64,000 nt of DNA from Diphasiastrum complanatum (GCA_029204225.1 CM055098.1:24247367-24311366), one strand, 5' to 3'; numbered from the stretch's first letter, positions 20,754 to 32,371 are shown. Numbers and translations are program-made. Notes: generated by a model not told the origin, from the sequence alone.

Positions 20754-20816
20754 CATGTGTTTATGAAATGTCGTTTGGGGTGTAGCGGTGATTGTTGTGC
20801 TCATGATGTAGGTGCA
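20754..20816 (-). repeat. Right terminal inverted repeat
   Basis: The complement reads TGCACCTACATCATGAGCAC onward and matches 15229-15291 with 5 differences. Confidence 0.8.
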
Positions 20817-20817
20817 T

Positions 20818-21300
20818 ATGATAGGTTCTCTAAAGTTTAAACGGCGCGTTTCATGCTCGTCAAAAGTACTACCTTTGTAGAGCAATGTGCTCACATTTTT
20901 ATTCATGAGATATTCTATTTACATGGCCTTCCACCATCAATTCTCATCGATCAAGATACTGAGTTTTTGTTTCACCTAATGATGCAATTGCTACTATCTT
21001 CTCTTATCTTTCTGATTGCTCATGAGGTTATTTCCGTGTTGCTACTCACTTATACCAGATTCAACAGAGATATAAGTCTACTCCCCTCTTATCACTCGGG
21101 TCCGTTTTAGCCTACTGCTATTTTACAGGTCAAGTTGTTGCATAGTCATCGGGGACGACAAATTCGGCATAAGTTTTGCTATAGATAGGTGTTGGATGTT
21201 TTAACCTTATATAGAGACATCAATTAGGCAATTGCTTTTAAGCTGCTTCTTCACTATTGGCATAGAGACTTGATGCAAAAGTCTAAAACTATGTAGTGCG
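20818..21300 (+). pseudogene. Ty3/gypsy integrase remnant
   Basis: Reading starts at DRFSK (20821), then KSTTFVEQCAHIFIHEIF and LHGLPPSILIDQDTEF, parallel to VRSTITAEQCARLFLSEIF and LHGFPRTILSDRDSKY of chromovirus G. The second catalytic aspartate region is present (DQD). The rest is out of frame. The same integrase entry point (GATAGGTTCTCTAAAGTTTA) recurs at 32963, so this comes from a related but distinct family. Confidence 0.7.
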
Positions 21301-21580
21301 CCCCACTACATTTTCTATGGGACATAGTTAGAGTACATCTCATCATTATGCTTCATCATTGTTGTTTGTGTTATCTTTCATGTGTATGACTCACAGTTGT
21401 AGTTAGGGTAGATATATAGCTGAAACAATGTTTTACACTAGATTCGAATCAGCTAAAAACTGTGATTGTTGAAGTAACTGGTTCGTGTGCAACATGGTTT
21501 AAACGTCCAACCAATATCAAATTTGGCAAATGTCAAACACACCCATTGTGGTTTGTGTACAAAAACAATTATGCACGCAG
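21301..21580. other. Unassigned interval
   Basis: Nothing recognisable was found. The composition is AT-rich and the interval could be internal or LTR DNA of the neighbouring gypsy remnants. Confidence 0.3.
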
Positions 21581-21888
21581 AGGACAGTGTCAGTCATAGG
21601 CCTACATGCATAACAAGCAGTAGGTACGAGGGCCAGTAATGCCCATGCAAACGCATGCAGACACATCCAGACACATGAATGAGAGTAGGAGGCCATGCAG
21701 TCCTTCAGTAATGAACTGGGACCCCTGATGCATCAGTAACCCATGTATGCAACATGAACAGTGGGTGTTAGCAGCAACTACCACCTACCACATCCATGCA
21801 AACTCAAGTCTCACACTGGGCTAGGAGGGGCATTGGCTGGGTGGATCAGACTAACTTTGCCTTCTACGTGGTTACGCTATTCCTAACA
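21581..21888 (+). repeat. LTR 3' portion of an F-like gypsy element
   Basis: The block TCTCACACTGGGCTAGGAGG is shared with the LTR of element F (near 45044). The end CTAACA followed by C and TGGTATCATTC mirrors F, where TTACA, C and TGGTATCAAAG mark LTR end and primer site. The LTR start was not identified. Confidence 0.55.
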
Positions 21889-22817
21889 CTGGTATCATTC
21901 AAGCAAATCGGGACTCAGGATGGAGGAGGCTCAGCGCATTCTTTCAGCCTCCTACAGCGCTCTTTTGGAAGAGGTTTTGCAGCAATTTCAAGGTGGTAGT
22001 AGAGGGGCGAATTCAGATCAGATTTCAGATCCTCCTGCGCATCATGTCAGGCAGAATCACAGCCGATTTCAGGGAGAAATTTACTTCTGGTGGGACACAC
22101 TTCTTATCTACCTTTCAGCACATTTCTCCAGCATTCCAGCGAGCTATTTTTTGGAAGCAACATCAGCACATTCTTGTAGCCAAATTGAGCACATTCAGGG
22201 AGAGGTTTTCAGCATTTATTTCCAGCAAAATTGGCGCCCTTCTACCTCATCATCAGAACGGGTTATTCTGGCCACTGGAACAGCACAAAGGACAGCCTGT
22301 TTGGGCACATTTTGTTGTAGCAAATTTTTACATTTTTCAGCACTTTCCAGGAATCAGATTGGACGCATTTCTACAAGCCCCACCAGCGCACCTCCTCATC
22401 ATCAAAACACATTCTCCTGGCAACAAGATTTCAGCGCATATTGGCAAAAATCCAGCATGTATTCATTCTAGCCTGAACCCCATCGCACTGCTAGCAGGGT
22501 CCAGCGCACCTTCAGTGCTCACTTCAGACTGTCCAGCGTGGTTTTCCAGGATTAAGTCAGTTGTTTTGATAAAAAGTTTAGAAGCCTTTTCCAATGGCCT
22601 CCATTCTGGATTTTTGGGCGCTTTTCTGAGCATTTTTCCAGCACATGCAATACTGATTTTCTAGTGCACTAGAACTGAATTTTCAGCAACTTCTGTGGCA
22701 GTATTTTCAGCACACCTTCTAGTGCGACTTTGGACCTCAAACAGTGGCAATTTTTCCGTGCATGCACTGTCATTTTCCAGTCAGCAGTACGTTGCATGCG
22801 GTTTGAAGCTCCAGCAG
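21889..22817 (+). other. Leader of an F-like gypsy element, truncated
   Basis: It begins at the tRNA-Met-like primer site. It is full of TTCAGCACATT and CCAGCGCA words, like the leader of F (45.15-45.94 kb). Two overlapping open frames (21920-22471 and 21993-22664) show no domain. Insertion of chromovirus C cuts it off. Confidence 0.5.
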
Positions 22818-23268
22818 AGTTATGAACGTAGCCACGGCTGATCTAGATTTAGTCTATGAAAGCATCAAATAAGCAAGACTTAACCCTAGAAAGCAGGAGA
22901 GAGAAAGCTTAAAGAGACTAAAGAAGGAGATCATATCATAAGCCAAGTAACAAATGACACAGAATCCCTACTTATAGCCAAGAGGAAGCCCTAAAAGGAA
23001 GCTTCCAGTGGCTAGGGCCAAACTGAGAGGGAAAATAGTGCGCCCTCCAAGAAGGCCCCCACTCTCAATAATATGACCAAATAACCAATATAGTGAATCA
23101 TAGGGCCCAAGGCCAATAATATGGTCTAAATGTCAATAATAGGGCCCAAGGCCAACCATATAGTCTAAATGTCAAATAATGAATAAAAAAGGGCCCAAAG
23201 CCTGCCTATGCATAAAGTAAAGTAAATGTAAATGGACATGGCGAATGTAATGAGCCGAGTCCATAACT
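22818..23268 (-). repeat. 3' LTR of chromovirus C
   Basis: A 451-bp LTR that starts AGTTATGAACG and ends CCATAACT on the plus strand. It contains a local duplication of the GGGCCCAAGGCCAA word near 23102-23155 not seen in A or G. Confidence 0.88.
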
Positions 23269-23312
23269 CTCCCCGACACAAAAATAAGACCCAACTGCCA
23301 TAAAGGACTGGA

Positions 23313-24966
23313 TCAAGTAATAGCAAGCCCTGGAGGATCAACTGGAACAGCATCTGGTGTAGTAACAACTGGAGCAACGGCTGATGTAGAGGAATCAACA
23401 AGTGCGGCAAGAGCACGAGCCTGATCCGCAAGTGACGGTGTATGATAAAAGACATCAATAGGCTCCCATGTGGCCTCCTCAACAGGACGACCATCCCACT
23501 GGACTAGGAACTGAATCTGCCGGCGGCGTCGACTATGATGCAAACGCACCTGAAGGATAGCAGCAAGTAATAAAGGAAAGAAATCCGGTGCAGTAGGAAA
23601 CTCAGCATCACGAGGAGCATCATCCTCAATAGCAGCACGTAATAAACTGACATGGAATATATCACAGGCACGTGTGGAAGCAGGAAGCTGAAGACGATAT
23701 GTAACTGGACTAAGAACCTCCAATATACAATAAGGCCCATAATAACGTGGTGCAAGCTTCTCAGTAGAAGCATGGCCCTGAATAAAATGATGACGTGCAA
23801 ACCGTAGGCGTAGATATACCATATCACCAACATGAAACTCAACATGACGTCGATGACGATCAACTGAAGCCTGATAACGCTGCTGGACCTGCTGCAAATG
23901 GGAACTGGCCTGGAGAATAAGCTCGCGAGCACCTGATAGAATTGAAGACAGTGTCACAGGTGTATCCTCGAGAGGAAGAGGAATACCAGGTAAAAGAGGT
24001 GCATAACCATGAGATAATAAAAATGGTGCAACGCCGGTGTTGGTACTAATAGAGCTGTTATAGCTATACTCTGCCAAACATAAGTGTTGATCCCAATCCT
24101 TCCCTGAAGGAGTAACAAAATGGTGCAAATAATCCTCAAGGATCCTATTAAGGACCTCAGACTGCCCATCATAAGTAGAATGATAAGCAGACCCCATAAA
24201 AAGCTGTACATCCAATATACGCATAAGCTCTGTCCAGAACAATGATGTAAACTTACTATCCCGATCAGAAAGGATAGTACGAGGAAACCCATGTAGGCGA
24301 AATATCTCTGAAAGGAACAAGCGTGCACACTGCTCTGCTGTGATAGTACTGCGGACGGGTATGAAATGTGCCTGTTTCGAGAACCTGTCAACTACCACCA
24401 TACATGAATCGTGACCACGACGGGTGCGGGGAAGGCCAATGATGAAGTCCATAGAAATATCAGTCCACTGGCGGTGAGGAATAGGCCAACTCTGAAGCAA
24501 ACGCGAACTTAGCACGGAAGTACTTATTACGTAAGCAGAAAGGACAGGTACGAATAAGTACAACAAGCTCTTTCCTAAGGGATGGCCAATAGAAATGATC
24601 CTTAAGACGAGCATAAGACTTCTGAAAACCAAAATGACCCCCAACTGGGGACGAATGAGCATCCGACAACAACTGAGAACGGATACCCAAAGAACTAGGA
24701 ATACAAAGAGAACCATAATGATAAAGACGGTGGTCAACAAAGGAATTAGCCTGATGAGGTGAAGACGACATAGGTGGAGCAGAACCATAAACATCACGAA
24801 AATCAGAACATGTAAGATAAGCAGATGGAAGATCATCAAACCAGGAAGGGATCGTGGCAACAAGGGTATTCAATAAAGCAGGAAGTCTAGACAATGCGTC
24901 AGCAGCAGTGTTAGCACGACCAGGACGATACAAAATAGAAAAATCAAAAGATTGTAAAAACTGCAA
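23313..24966 (-). pseudogene. Integrase and chromodomain of chromovirus C
   Basis: The minus frame from about 24966 gives the RNase H tail, then the HHCC zinc domain of integrase (DAHSSPVGGHFG, RTCPFCLRNKY). One base is lost near 24510, and the second frame carries DWPIPHRQWTD-like text, the catalytic core (ISMDFIIGLP, ILSDRDSKF, GQSEVLNR; D-D-35-E spacing kept), the C-terminal beta region (GDMVYLRLRF) and the chromodomain (IQFLVQWDGRPVEEATWEP, about 23440-23570), ending at 23313. Integrase inserts the cDNA; the chromodomain is known in this group to read histone marks. The long upstream part of the lower frame is a shadow. Confidence 0.88.
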
Positions 24967-25020
24967 CCAACGAAACTGACGATCACTAAGATCACGCTGG
25001 GAGAAGAGATAACGTAAGGA

Positions 25021-26724
25021 CTAATGATCAGTAACAATATCAAAAGGAACACGGTACAGGTAATGGCGCCACTTCTTAAGAGCATAGATAATGGCAAGAA
25101 GCTCTTTCTCATGGACAGAATAACGTTGCTCATAAGAGCGTAAACGACGCGACTCATAAGCAATAATACAATGAGACTGACGAAGCAAGGCACCCAAACC
25201 AACATTACTAGCATCGGTCTCAACAATAAATTTCTGATCAAACTGTGGTAAACACAGGACAGAGGCCTCCACAACATCACGACGAAGAGTGTCAAAGGCG
25301 AACTGACAATCAGAAGTCCAAACAAAAGCACTAGACTTCTTCAAAAGGGCATGAAGAGGGGCAGCCACAGTGGTAAAGTGAGGAACAGGACGACGAAGGT
25401 GAGTAGCGAGACCAAGAAACGTACGAACATGGTGGACATCTGTGGGAACAAGCCAATCAGCGATTGCCCGAACCTTATGAGGGTCCAAACGAATACGACC
25501 ATCACAAATGAGAAATCCTAAAAACTCAATCTCATCAACAGCAAAGGAACACTTAGAAAGTTTAGCAAACAACTGGTGATGAACAAGCAATTGAAAAACA
25601 GATGAAAGATGTAACACACGCTCATCAAGAGTCTTACTAAAAACAAGAATATCATCAAAATAAACTAAAACACAACGACCAAGGAGAGTACGCATGATGT
25701 TATTCATCACATTCTGGAACGTAGGTGGACCATTAGTAACACCAAAAGGAAGAACACGAAACTCATACAAACCAAGATGGGTACGAAACGCAGTCTTGTG
25801 TTCGTCCGAAGGATGCATCCTAATCTGGTGATAGCCGGAACGTAAGTCTATCTTAGAGAAAAGATGAGAGGTGCCTAACTGGTCAAAGAGATCATCCATG
25901 TGAGGAATAGGATACTGGTTACGGATGGTCAACTTATTGAGGGCACGATAATCAATGCAGAGGCGTTTGGAACCATCTTTCTTACTGACAAGGAGAACAG
26001 GGGCACCAAAAGGACTGTGACTAGGAACAATAAGGCCCTGATCTAGTAAAGCAGTAATCTGAAGCTCAACCTCATCAAGCTCAGACTTAGACATACGGTA
26101 AGGAGGCCGGGAGGGAGGAGCAGAACCAGGACGCAAATCAATATGGTGGTTCACATCACGTAATGGTGGTAGCGTCGTAGGTTCTGAAAAGACAAATGCA
26201 TACTGATGTAATAAGTCAGAGATCACCTGAGGAACAGCTGTTGGAGGAGAGGTAGTCACTGGAGAATCTGCCGCAGCACGCTGAACACATAATAAAGCTG
26301 CACAATGAGCCTTAGGTAGGCTGCAGATAAACTGCTTCCCGTTGATCAACTGGAAATCTGCCTGAGAATCAATACCAGCAAGTGAGTGGGTCACTGCATC
26401 ATGAACAAATGTCAATATCTGCTGAGCCAGGTCCAAAGTAACCGCTCCCAATGAAGCAAACCAATCAGCACCAAGGATAAGGTCATAGCGCTCCAGAGGA
26501 ATGATATAAAGATCTGCCTGTCCAGAAAAATCACCAATGCGGTAGGATAATCCCTGAAACATCTGAGAACTAGGAAATGAGTGAGAACTGGCAACCTCGA
26601 CTGTGAGAGGCTGTGGAGCAGGAATAGGTGAAGCGCGTATCCGGCTGAGAACATAAATGCTGATAAAGGAATGAGTGCTGCCGATATCAACTAAAGCAAT
26701 ATACTCACGACCAGTAATGCGCAC
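25021..26724 (-). pseudogene. Protease, reverse transcriptase and RNase H of chromovirus C
   Basis: An open frame of 567 codons. Protease has LVDIGSTHSF where A and G have LVDTGSTHSF: the catalytic triad DTG became DIG, a likely inactivating change. RT follows with LLVSKKDGSKRLCIDYRALN, FSKIDLRSGYHQIR, PFGVTNGPPTFQ and VYFDDILVF (YxDD intact), then RNase H (VETDASNVGLGALL, SVHEKELLAIIYAL). It stops at VTDH-TAG where G has CAG, so integrase is separated by a nonsense change. Gag-pol of chromoviruses is normally one polyprotein. Confidence 0.92.
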
Positions 26725-28018
26725 ACGTAGTCGAATGGAGCGAGGACCGGGGCACCCTGTCCAGGTAGCATAAGCAAGCTGAGCATGGCAAGTAGCAGGA
26801 AGTAAATCAGTAAAAGGCTCAGGAGATAGATCAGGCTCATCAGATATATGAATGTAGATATCGGACTCATCTGGGGTAGTGCCCTCATGGTAGAAAACAG
26901 CAGTAGAAGTAGGCAGGGGCTGGCGGCAATCACGGGCAATGTGATCAGGACTCTTACAACGAAAGCAAAGACGCTTCTGCTGAATGTCAGCGAACTCTGC
27001 AGACGTGTAACATCGGACAAAAGCAGGACGAGGAGGCGGAGGGCGAGGAGCGGGAGAAGTAAGAGAAGAGGTCGGGACGACAATGGATGGGGCAGATGGG
27101 GCCGGAGATGGTAGAGGTGAAAGAGATGAACGGGGTCGGGAAAAGCGAAAGGGAGCAGGATCAGGGTACTTATGCTATAAAGTACTAGCAAGGGACATGG
27201 CCTCAACAAGTGTGGGTGGACGGAAACAAGAGACATCGTATCGTAGAGCACCACGAAGTCCAGCAATGTAGAGAAATAAGCTCGGTGGGCTGAAGATCTG
27301 TAAAGAGGTAGGAAAGGTCCATAAACTGATCTGTATAGGAAGAAAGATCACCAGTCTGAGTAAGACTACGGAATATATCACGCTGGCGGCTCAGCCACTG
27401 AGGGTCAATCATAGCATGACGAAGATCACGACGAAAGGTAGGCCATAACTGGAGACCGTCCCGATCAGGGTCAAGTCGGTAGACCCGCCACCAAGTGGCA
27501 GCACGTCCATCTAAATGTAAGGCGGCTAACTGGATCTTCTGAGGATCAGTCTTAGGGTAAATCTGAAAATAAGTATCAAGCTTTGCAAACCAATTCTCTA
27601 ACAAGTTCTCATCAGAGGAACCAGAATAGGTGGCAAGCTGTACCCGATCACGAAAATCTCGAGCAAAATGTGGCTCAGGAGCTAGATGTCGTGGAAAATG
27701 TGACTCAGGAGCTGTAGGACGTGGAAAACCGGGTGGTGGGTTGGGTGGAAAATGAGGCCCACCGCCAAAGGAAGTAGACGAGGATGGAAGTCCAAATGGA
27801 GACCCAAATGATGAATGAACAGGGGCTTTGCCAGGTCCATGTGGCTGTAAGGAATCAATCTGTGACTGCATAGTGGCAAAGCCGGTCTGTAGAGTGGTAA
27901 AACCGGTCATCATTTGGTCGAAACGACTACTGAGGAGAGTAAGAGAGTCACGCATATCAGCAAACTGTTCATCTAAAGGTCCGAAATGACTCGCAGGTGT
28001 AGTGGGTGAGCTAGCCAT
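26725..28018 (-). pseudogene. Gag of chromovirus C
   Basis: The start at 28018 gives MASSPTTPASH, the MRDSLTLLSSRFDQMM coiled region, a proline-rich stretch, then ENWFAKLDTYFQIYPKTDPQ, LAALHLDGRAATWWRVY and HAMIDPQWLSRQRD. Two bases are missing near 27272 (TTTCTC then TACATT; G has TTTCTCGTTACATT), a TAG occurs near 27176 in place of CAG, and the knuckle CFRCKSPDH follows near 26930-26975 in another frame. Gag builds the particle. Confidence 0.85.
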
Positions 28019-28470
28019 GAGGAAGAAAAAGTAAGCGAGAAAAGAAATGTGCTAAACAATTGGACGAACTGAAGGAGAGGACATAAGTCGTCACAACAGG
28101 CACGCCAATGAAAAGACACAATAGAACTCGCGATGTAAGATGAACGGAAAGGACAACTAAGTAAGAAATACCTCGTAACCGCAACCGGAGGTGAGCTGAA
28201 AAATAGCGGCGATATGTCGAGGTACCGGGCAGCCTCCAAAAAAGATGCTAAGGGCCCGACAACGTGGAGTAAACGGTGGGTAAAAGTATGGGAAACAATA
28301 ATGGACTATGGGGCTGGAAAGGGAGCAGCCAAGGAAAGGAAGTGATAACAAAAAGGAGGTATGGGCAGCGAGGAAACAAGGGTGAAAAATCAGAGATCGC
28401 CCTAAGAGCATGCTTTATCCAACCGATTACAACTTTGGCAGTGCACTTACCCCACAATTGATATCCTCTT
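28019..28470 (-). other. Leader of chromovirus C
   Basis: The region between gag start and the lost 5' LTR. It holds no gene. GTCGTCACAAC-like and GGCAGCCTCC words are shared with the leader of the other copies. Confidence 0.5.
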
Positions 28471-28811
28471 GAAAGCAGGAAAGAGAGAGATTAAGGAGAC
28501 TAAAGAGAGAGATCAATATCATGAGCTGAATAACAAATGACACAGTTTCCCTACTTATAGCCAAGAGGAAACCCTAAAAGGAAGCTTCCGGTGGCTAGGG
28601 CCCAACTGGGAGGGAAAATAGTGCGCCCTCCAAGAAGGCCCCCACTCTCTAGTAATATGTCCAAATGGCCTAATAATGAATAATAAGGCCAAAGGCCAAC
28701 CATATAGTCTAAGTGTCACTAATGAATAAAAAAGGGCCCAAGGCCTGCTTATGCATAAAGTAAAGTAAATGTAAATGGACGCGGCAAATGTAATGAGTCG
28801 AGTCCATAACT
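28471..28811 (-). repeat. Truncated 3' LTR of chromovirus D
   Basis: LTR homology begins at GAAAGCAGGAAAGAGAGAG; about 100 bases of the outer end are missing. The inner end GTCCATAACT is followed by the purine-tract word CTCCCCGGCAC. Confidence 0.85.
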
Positions 28812-28839
28812 CTCCCCGGCACAAAATTGGATCAAACAG

Positions 28840-29055
28840 CAGCAAGCCCTGGTGCATCAACAACTAGAGCAGCATCTGATGTAGAGGAATCAACAAGTGC
28901 AGGAGGAGCACGATCCTGATCCGCAAGTGACGGTCTATGATAAAAGACATCAATAGGCTCCCATGTGGCCTCCTCAACAAGACGACCATCGAACTAGACC
29001 AAAAACTGAATCAGCCGGCAGCATTGACTATGGTGAAGGCGAACCTGGTGAATGG
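28840..29055 (-). pseudogene. Chromodomain-tail remnant of D
   Basis: The minus strand matches the last codons of pol in A and G: the DVFYH and ADQ region near 28910-28960 and the WEP codons near 28965. Several substitutions break the frame (for example, GGGATGGTCGT became TTCGATGGTCGT-like text near 28985). Confidence 0.6.
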
Positions 29056-30555
29056 CAGCTGGTAAGAAAGGAAACAGCCAAGGATCAACATCATGGCGAC
29101 AAAGGGAACATCTTGGCCGCGTCATCTGAAACCAAGCAATATGGAACAACCAGGAATGTCAAGGAACCAGAAGAAGATCAAGCAGGAACCAGGAATGCCA
29201 AGGTATCCGTAATGCCCAAGATAGTAGAGGATCAGCCCAAAAGATAGGGACATCATACCAAGGTATCCAAAAAGCCCGAGAAGGTAGAACTGCATCAGCA
29301 ACGGGAAGCCAATAAGGAAACTGGAAAAGAGATGGACACTCATCGCGAATAGCCGCATCATACATGTAACCATCAACCATATGTGCAAACTCAGTGATAT
29401 AGGTGCCCCAAGAAAAGATAGCAGCATTGGAAGACCAGCACCAAGGAGTAGGAACATAAGCAGGATGACAACCACGCTGTAGTAGCATGGAAAAGCAAGC
29501 GATATGCCAGGAAACATGGATCATAAAGAGATCATCCTGACAAAGGATAGCTAAAATGGAGAAATGTGCACCAGCATGGTCAAAAGCCCCAGGTATCCAT
29601 AAGGCCCATGAATGAGAAGTAGCAATGGCACACGGTACCTTCAAGGCCCCTATCACGAGAAGAGCAGCATGCCAAAGCTCCAGAAGGTCCAAGAAATCAA
29701 TGCATCATCTAAAAAGACATGATGCATAAAAATAATAGCAACAAATCTAGAAATAGTAAAGGCCTCAACTGAAAAACTGTAGCCGAAAAACTCATCCAGA
29801 AAGACCTCATATGGACATACCAATCCATCATAGGATACACCAAAAACGGATGGAGAATCGGATGACCCATCGGAACTAGCCGCAAGTGTAATCCCAAAGT
29901 ACACACCAGGCGCACAAGTGAGGAATAGAAGAAATGCACCGGAACGAGGAACGGGATCCCCAACATCAGTAGCAAGCATCGGATCAATATCCACGTGTAG
30001 CTGGGAATGAGTATCAAAGCACATATGAGCAATACTGAAGTATATGGCGGCAACATTCCCAAAAACTATCTAACAGAGGAGAAGGAACTCTCTCAAGGTA
30101 CTCTGATGGTCGCGGAAAACCAGAACAAAGTGGCAACTCAGCATCAGAGACCAAGCGATATGGAGCAACCTGAAATGACGGGGAATCTGGAGATCACCTG
30201 GACAAACAGTAGCTAGAAAGGAGGCAATAACCCAAGCCATCAGGATATGCCAAGCCTGACAATGAGCAACAATCCAAGGAATAGACCCACATGCATAATC
30301 ATAGAGATATCCGCACCATAGGCGATCTGTAATATGGAAAAACCAGCACCAATCAACAGGTCCAAACGGAAACCAAGCTATACGTAATAACCAGGAATGC
30401 CATATATCCATAGCATCGGCATGGACTGCAGCAAACCTATATGTAGACACACAAGGAGACTGAAGGATGCCCGTATACTCATCTAGAAAGATCCCAGCAT
30501 ATAAATACCCTAGATAAGTAATAGTGACCATCTCGCAAATATCCTCAGATGGAAA
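29056..30555 (-). other. Unknown module of D, related to that in A
   Basis: Several minus-strand frames overlap. The first 485 bases are joined in frame to gag (frame 30915-30070), ending DHQSTLREFLLLC; A has YQSTLREFSSRL at the corresponding place in another frame. Frame 30024-29653 has PYEVFLDEFFGYSFSVEAF and HHVFLDDALISW, similar to ADFLDAYLGQSLLV and HAHLDAVLYSW in A. Frame 29692-29159 has HSWALWIPG and LLSWALRIPWHSW. The DNA is a set of degenerate repeats around words such as AGGAATGCCAAGGTATCC. Homology to the A module is by eye. Confidence 0.55.
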
Positions 30556-31357
30556 ATGTGTAACGGCAAGGGCCAAAGACATCGCCTCAACAAGTGTGGG
30601 AGGACAGAAGGAAGAAACATCGTAACGTAAGGCACCACGAAGCCCAGCAATGTAACGAGAAATAAGCTCAGTGGGCGGTAGATCTGTGAAAAGATAAGAA
30701 AGCTCCATAAACTGATCTATATAAAAAGCAAGGTCATTGGTCTGAGTGAGACTACGGAATGTATCACGTTGGCGGTCGAGCCACTGAGGATCAATCATAG
30801 CATGACGGAGGTCACGGCGAAAGGTATGCCATATATGGAGCCCTTCTCGATCAGAATCAGCTTGATAAACTTGCGACCACGTGGCGGCGCGTCCATCTAA
30901 GTGTAAAGCAGCCAACTGGATCCTCTGAGGATCAGTCTTAGGGTAGATCTGTAAATATGTGTCAAGCTTAGCAAACCAAATAAGTTCCCGTCAGAGAAAC
31001 CGGAATAGGTAGCAAGTTGTACCCTATCACGAAAGTCTAGAGCAAAGTGTGGCTCAGGAACTGGGGGACGTGGAAAGAAACCAGGAGGTGGGTTAGGTGG
31101 TATGAACGGTCCACCACCAGGCTGACTAGCAGAAGAAGATGGAAATCCAAATGGAGGGGGAGTCCCAAATGAAGGAAAGACAGGAGCTTTTCCAGGACCA
31201 TGAGGCTGTAAAGAATCAATATGTGACTGCCTAGTAGGAAAGCTGGTCATAACTATATCGAAGCGAAGAACGAGGCCAGAAAGGGTTTCATCCATGCGCC
31301 GAAACTGATCGGATAAGTTTTCCTGAACAGTGTCACTCGGGGTAGGTGAATGTGCCA
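30556..31357 (-). pseudogene. Gag of chromovirus D
   Basis: The ATG at 31357 starts MAHSPTPSDTVQENL, the same start as G. The coiled segment (RRMDETLSGLVLRFD), the proline-rich part (PPPGFFPRPPVPEPHFA) and RDRVQLATYSG follow. A small deletion near 30980 shifts the frame; gag resumes as AALHLDGRAATW (30915 down) to VEAMSLA, then passes in frame into the unknown module. The zinc knuckle is missing, as in A. Confidence 0.82.
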
Positions 31358-31749
31358 TAATGATAGTGGAAGGAATAGACGAAAACTTGAGGGAGCGGAC
31401 TCTTGTCGTCACCCCAAATTAGTCTATTAAAACCAATATTATCACAACTAAGAACGCGCAGCAATCAGCAAATGGAAAGAGTGAAAATGAAGGCTGTAAA
31501 AATGCGGTGGACAGCCAGGAGGGAAATGTCGAATTGAAATATCAAACGGAGTCGAAATTCCGTGAAATGTGGTTGAGGATGGGCGCTGGAGAGCCTTTTG
31601 ATAAACTGTGAAAGATGGCTGGAAACGGATAAAATAATAGGCGAAAGTGACAAGTCGGAAGGGCTGGGGCTGCGATGAATAGGCTGCAGGATTTTGGCAA
31701 TTTGGAATAGCAAACGATTACGGAATTGGGTGATTTTTGGATAGGAGGC

Positions 31750-31812
<63 letters not shown>

Positions 31813-32371
31813 GAAGATCAAAGCTGAAAATGGGTGCTGGTCTCAGCTAGTAAGATCCACAAATGTCCAGCAACATGATGGAAAAACCGTTAAAAATGGT
31901 GATGAAGTAGGGCGCTGAACAGCCTCCAAACAATCAGCAAAATGGACAGCAAATTGGTGGAGAAATCCGTCGAAGATGGCAAGGTAGTAGGGTGTTGGGC
32001 AGTAGCTACCAAAATCCGCACATAACCTGAAAAAAAAAATGGAGAAACACACTGAAAATGGTGATGAAGTAGGGCGCTGGACAGCTTCCAATCAAGCCAC
32101 GAAATGGGCAACAAATCGGTGGAGAAAATCGACGAAAGTGACAAGGTAGTAGGGCGCTGGCCAGCCTCTACCGAATCTAGAAAAACGATGGAAATCTGAT
32201 GAAAAAATCGACGAAAGTGATGGGTTAGTAGGGCGCTAGACAGCCTCTACTAAATCTGAAAAAACGATGGAAATCTGATGAAAAAATCGACAAAAGTGAT
32301 GGGTTAGTAGGGCGCTGGACAGCCTCTACTAAATCTGAAAAAGTAGTGCACATGAAAGTGCTCCGATACCA
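31358..32371 (-). other. Leader of D with GA repeat and 80-bp array
   Basis: It holds a (GA)n run at 31751-31810 and six degenerate repeats of about 80 bases at 31909, 31989, 32071, 32151, 32230 and 32309, each with the word AGGGCGCTGGACAGCCTCTA (complement GGCTGTCCAGCGCCC). The primer site next to the LTR is mutated (TGGTATCGGAGC on the minus strand). Confidence 0.8.

Larger units (their letters stand above)
15229..20816 (+). mobile_element. hAT-type element (copy 2) with 63-bp TIRs
   Basis: The first 63 bases (15229-15291) match the reverse complement of the last 63 (20754-20816) at 58 positions. Inside are the palindrome and hairpin at 15311-15378, a nearly complete BED/DUF659/hAT transposase gene, a second palindrome cluster (19531-19641) that cuts the transposase tail, and the small gene at 20176-20523. 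ATGATAGCTT and ATGATAGGTT flank the ends a few bases away, a possible imperfect 8-bp target duplication. The right flank is a Ty3/gypsy integrase remnant but the left flank is hAT copy 1, so the insertion history is not simple. Two nested elements are also possible. Confidence 0.6.
22818..28470 (-). mobile_element. Ty3/gypsy chromovirus C, lacks its 5' LTR
   Basis: On the minus strand this has gag, knuckle, protease, RT, RNase H, integrase, chromodomain and a 3' LTR (22818-23268). Its leader (28019-28470) runs straight into a truncated LTR that belongs by its purine tract to element D, so the 5' LTR of C was lost at the C-D junction. The internal order is the most complete of the minus-strand copies, but every gene carries lesions. 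Confidence 0.88.

Noticed and set aside
24530-24863. Upstream part of the 516-codon minus frame as an extra protein
   Set aside because: It overlaps RNase H and the integrase zinc domain in the correct frame; the leucine-rich text is a shadow before the one-base break.
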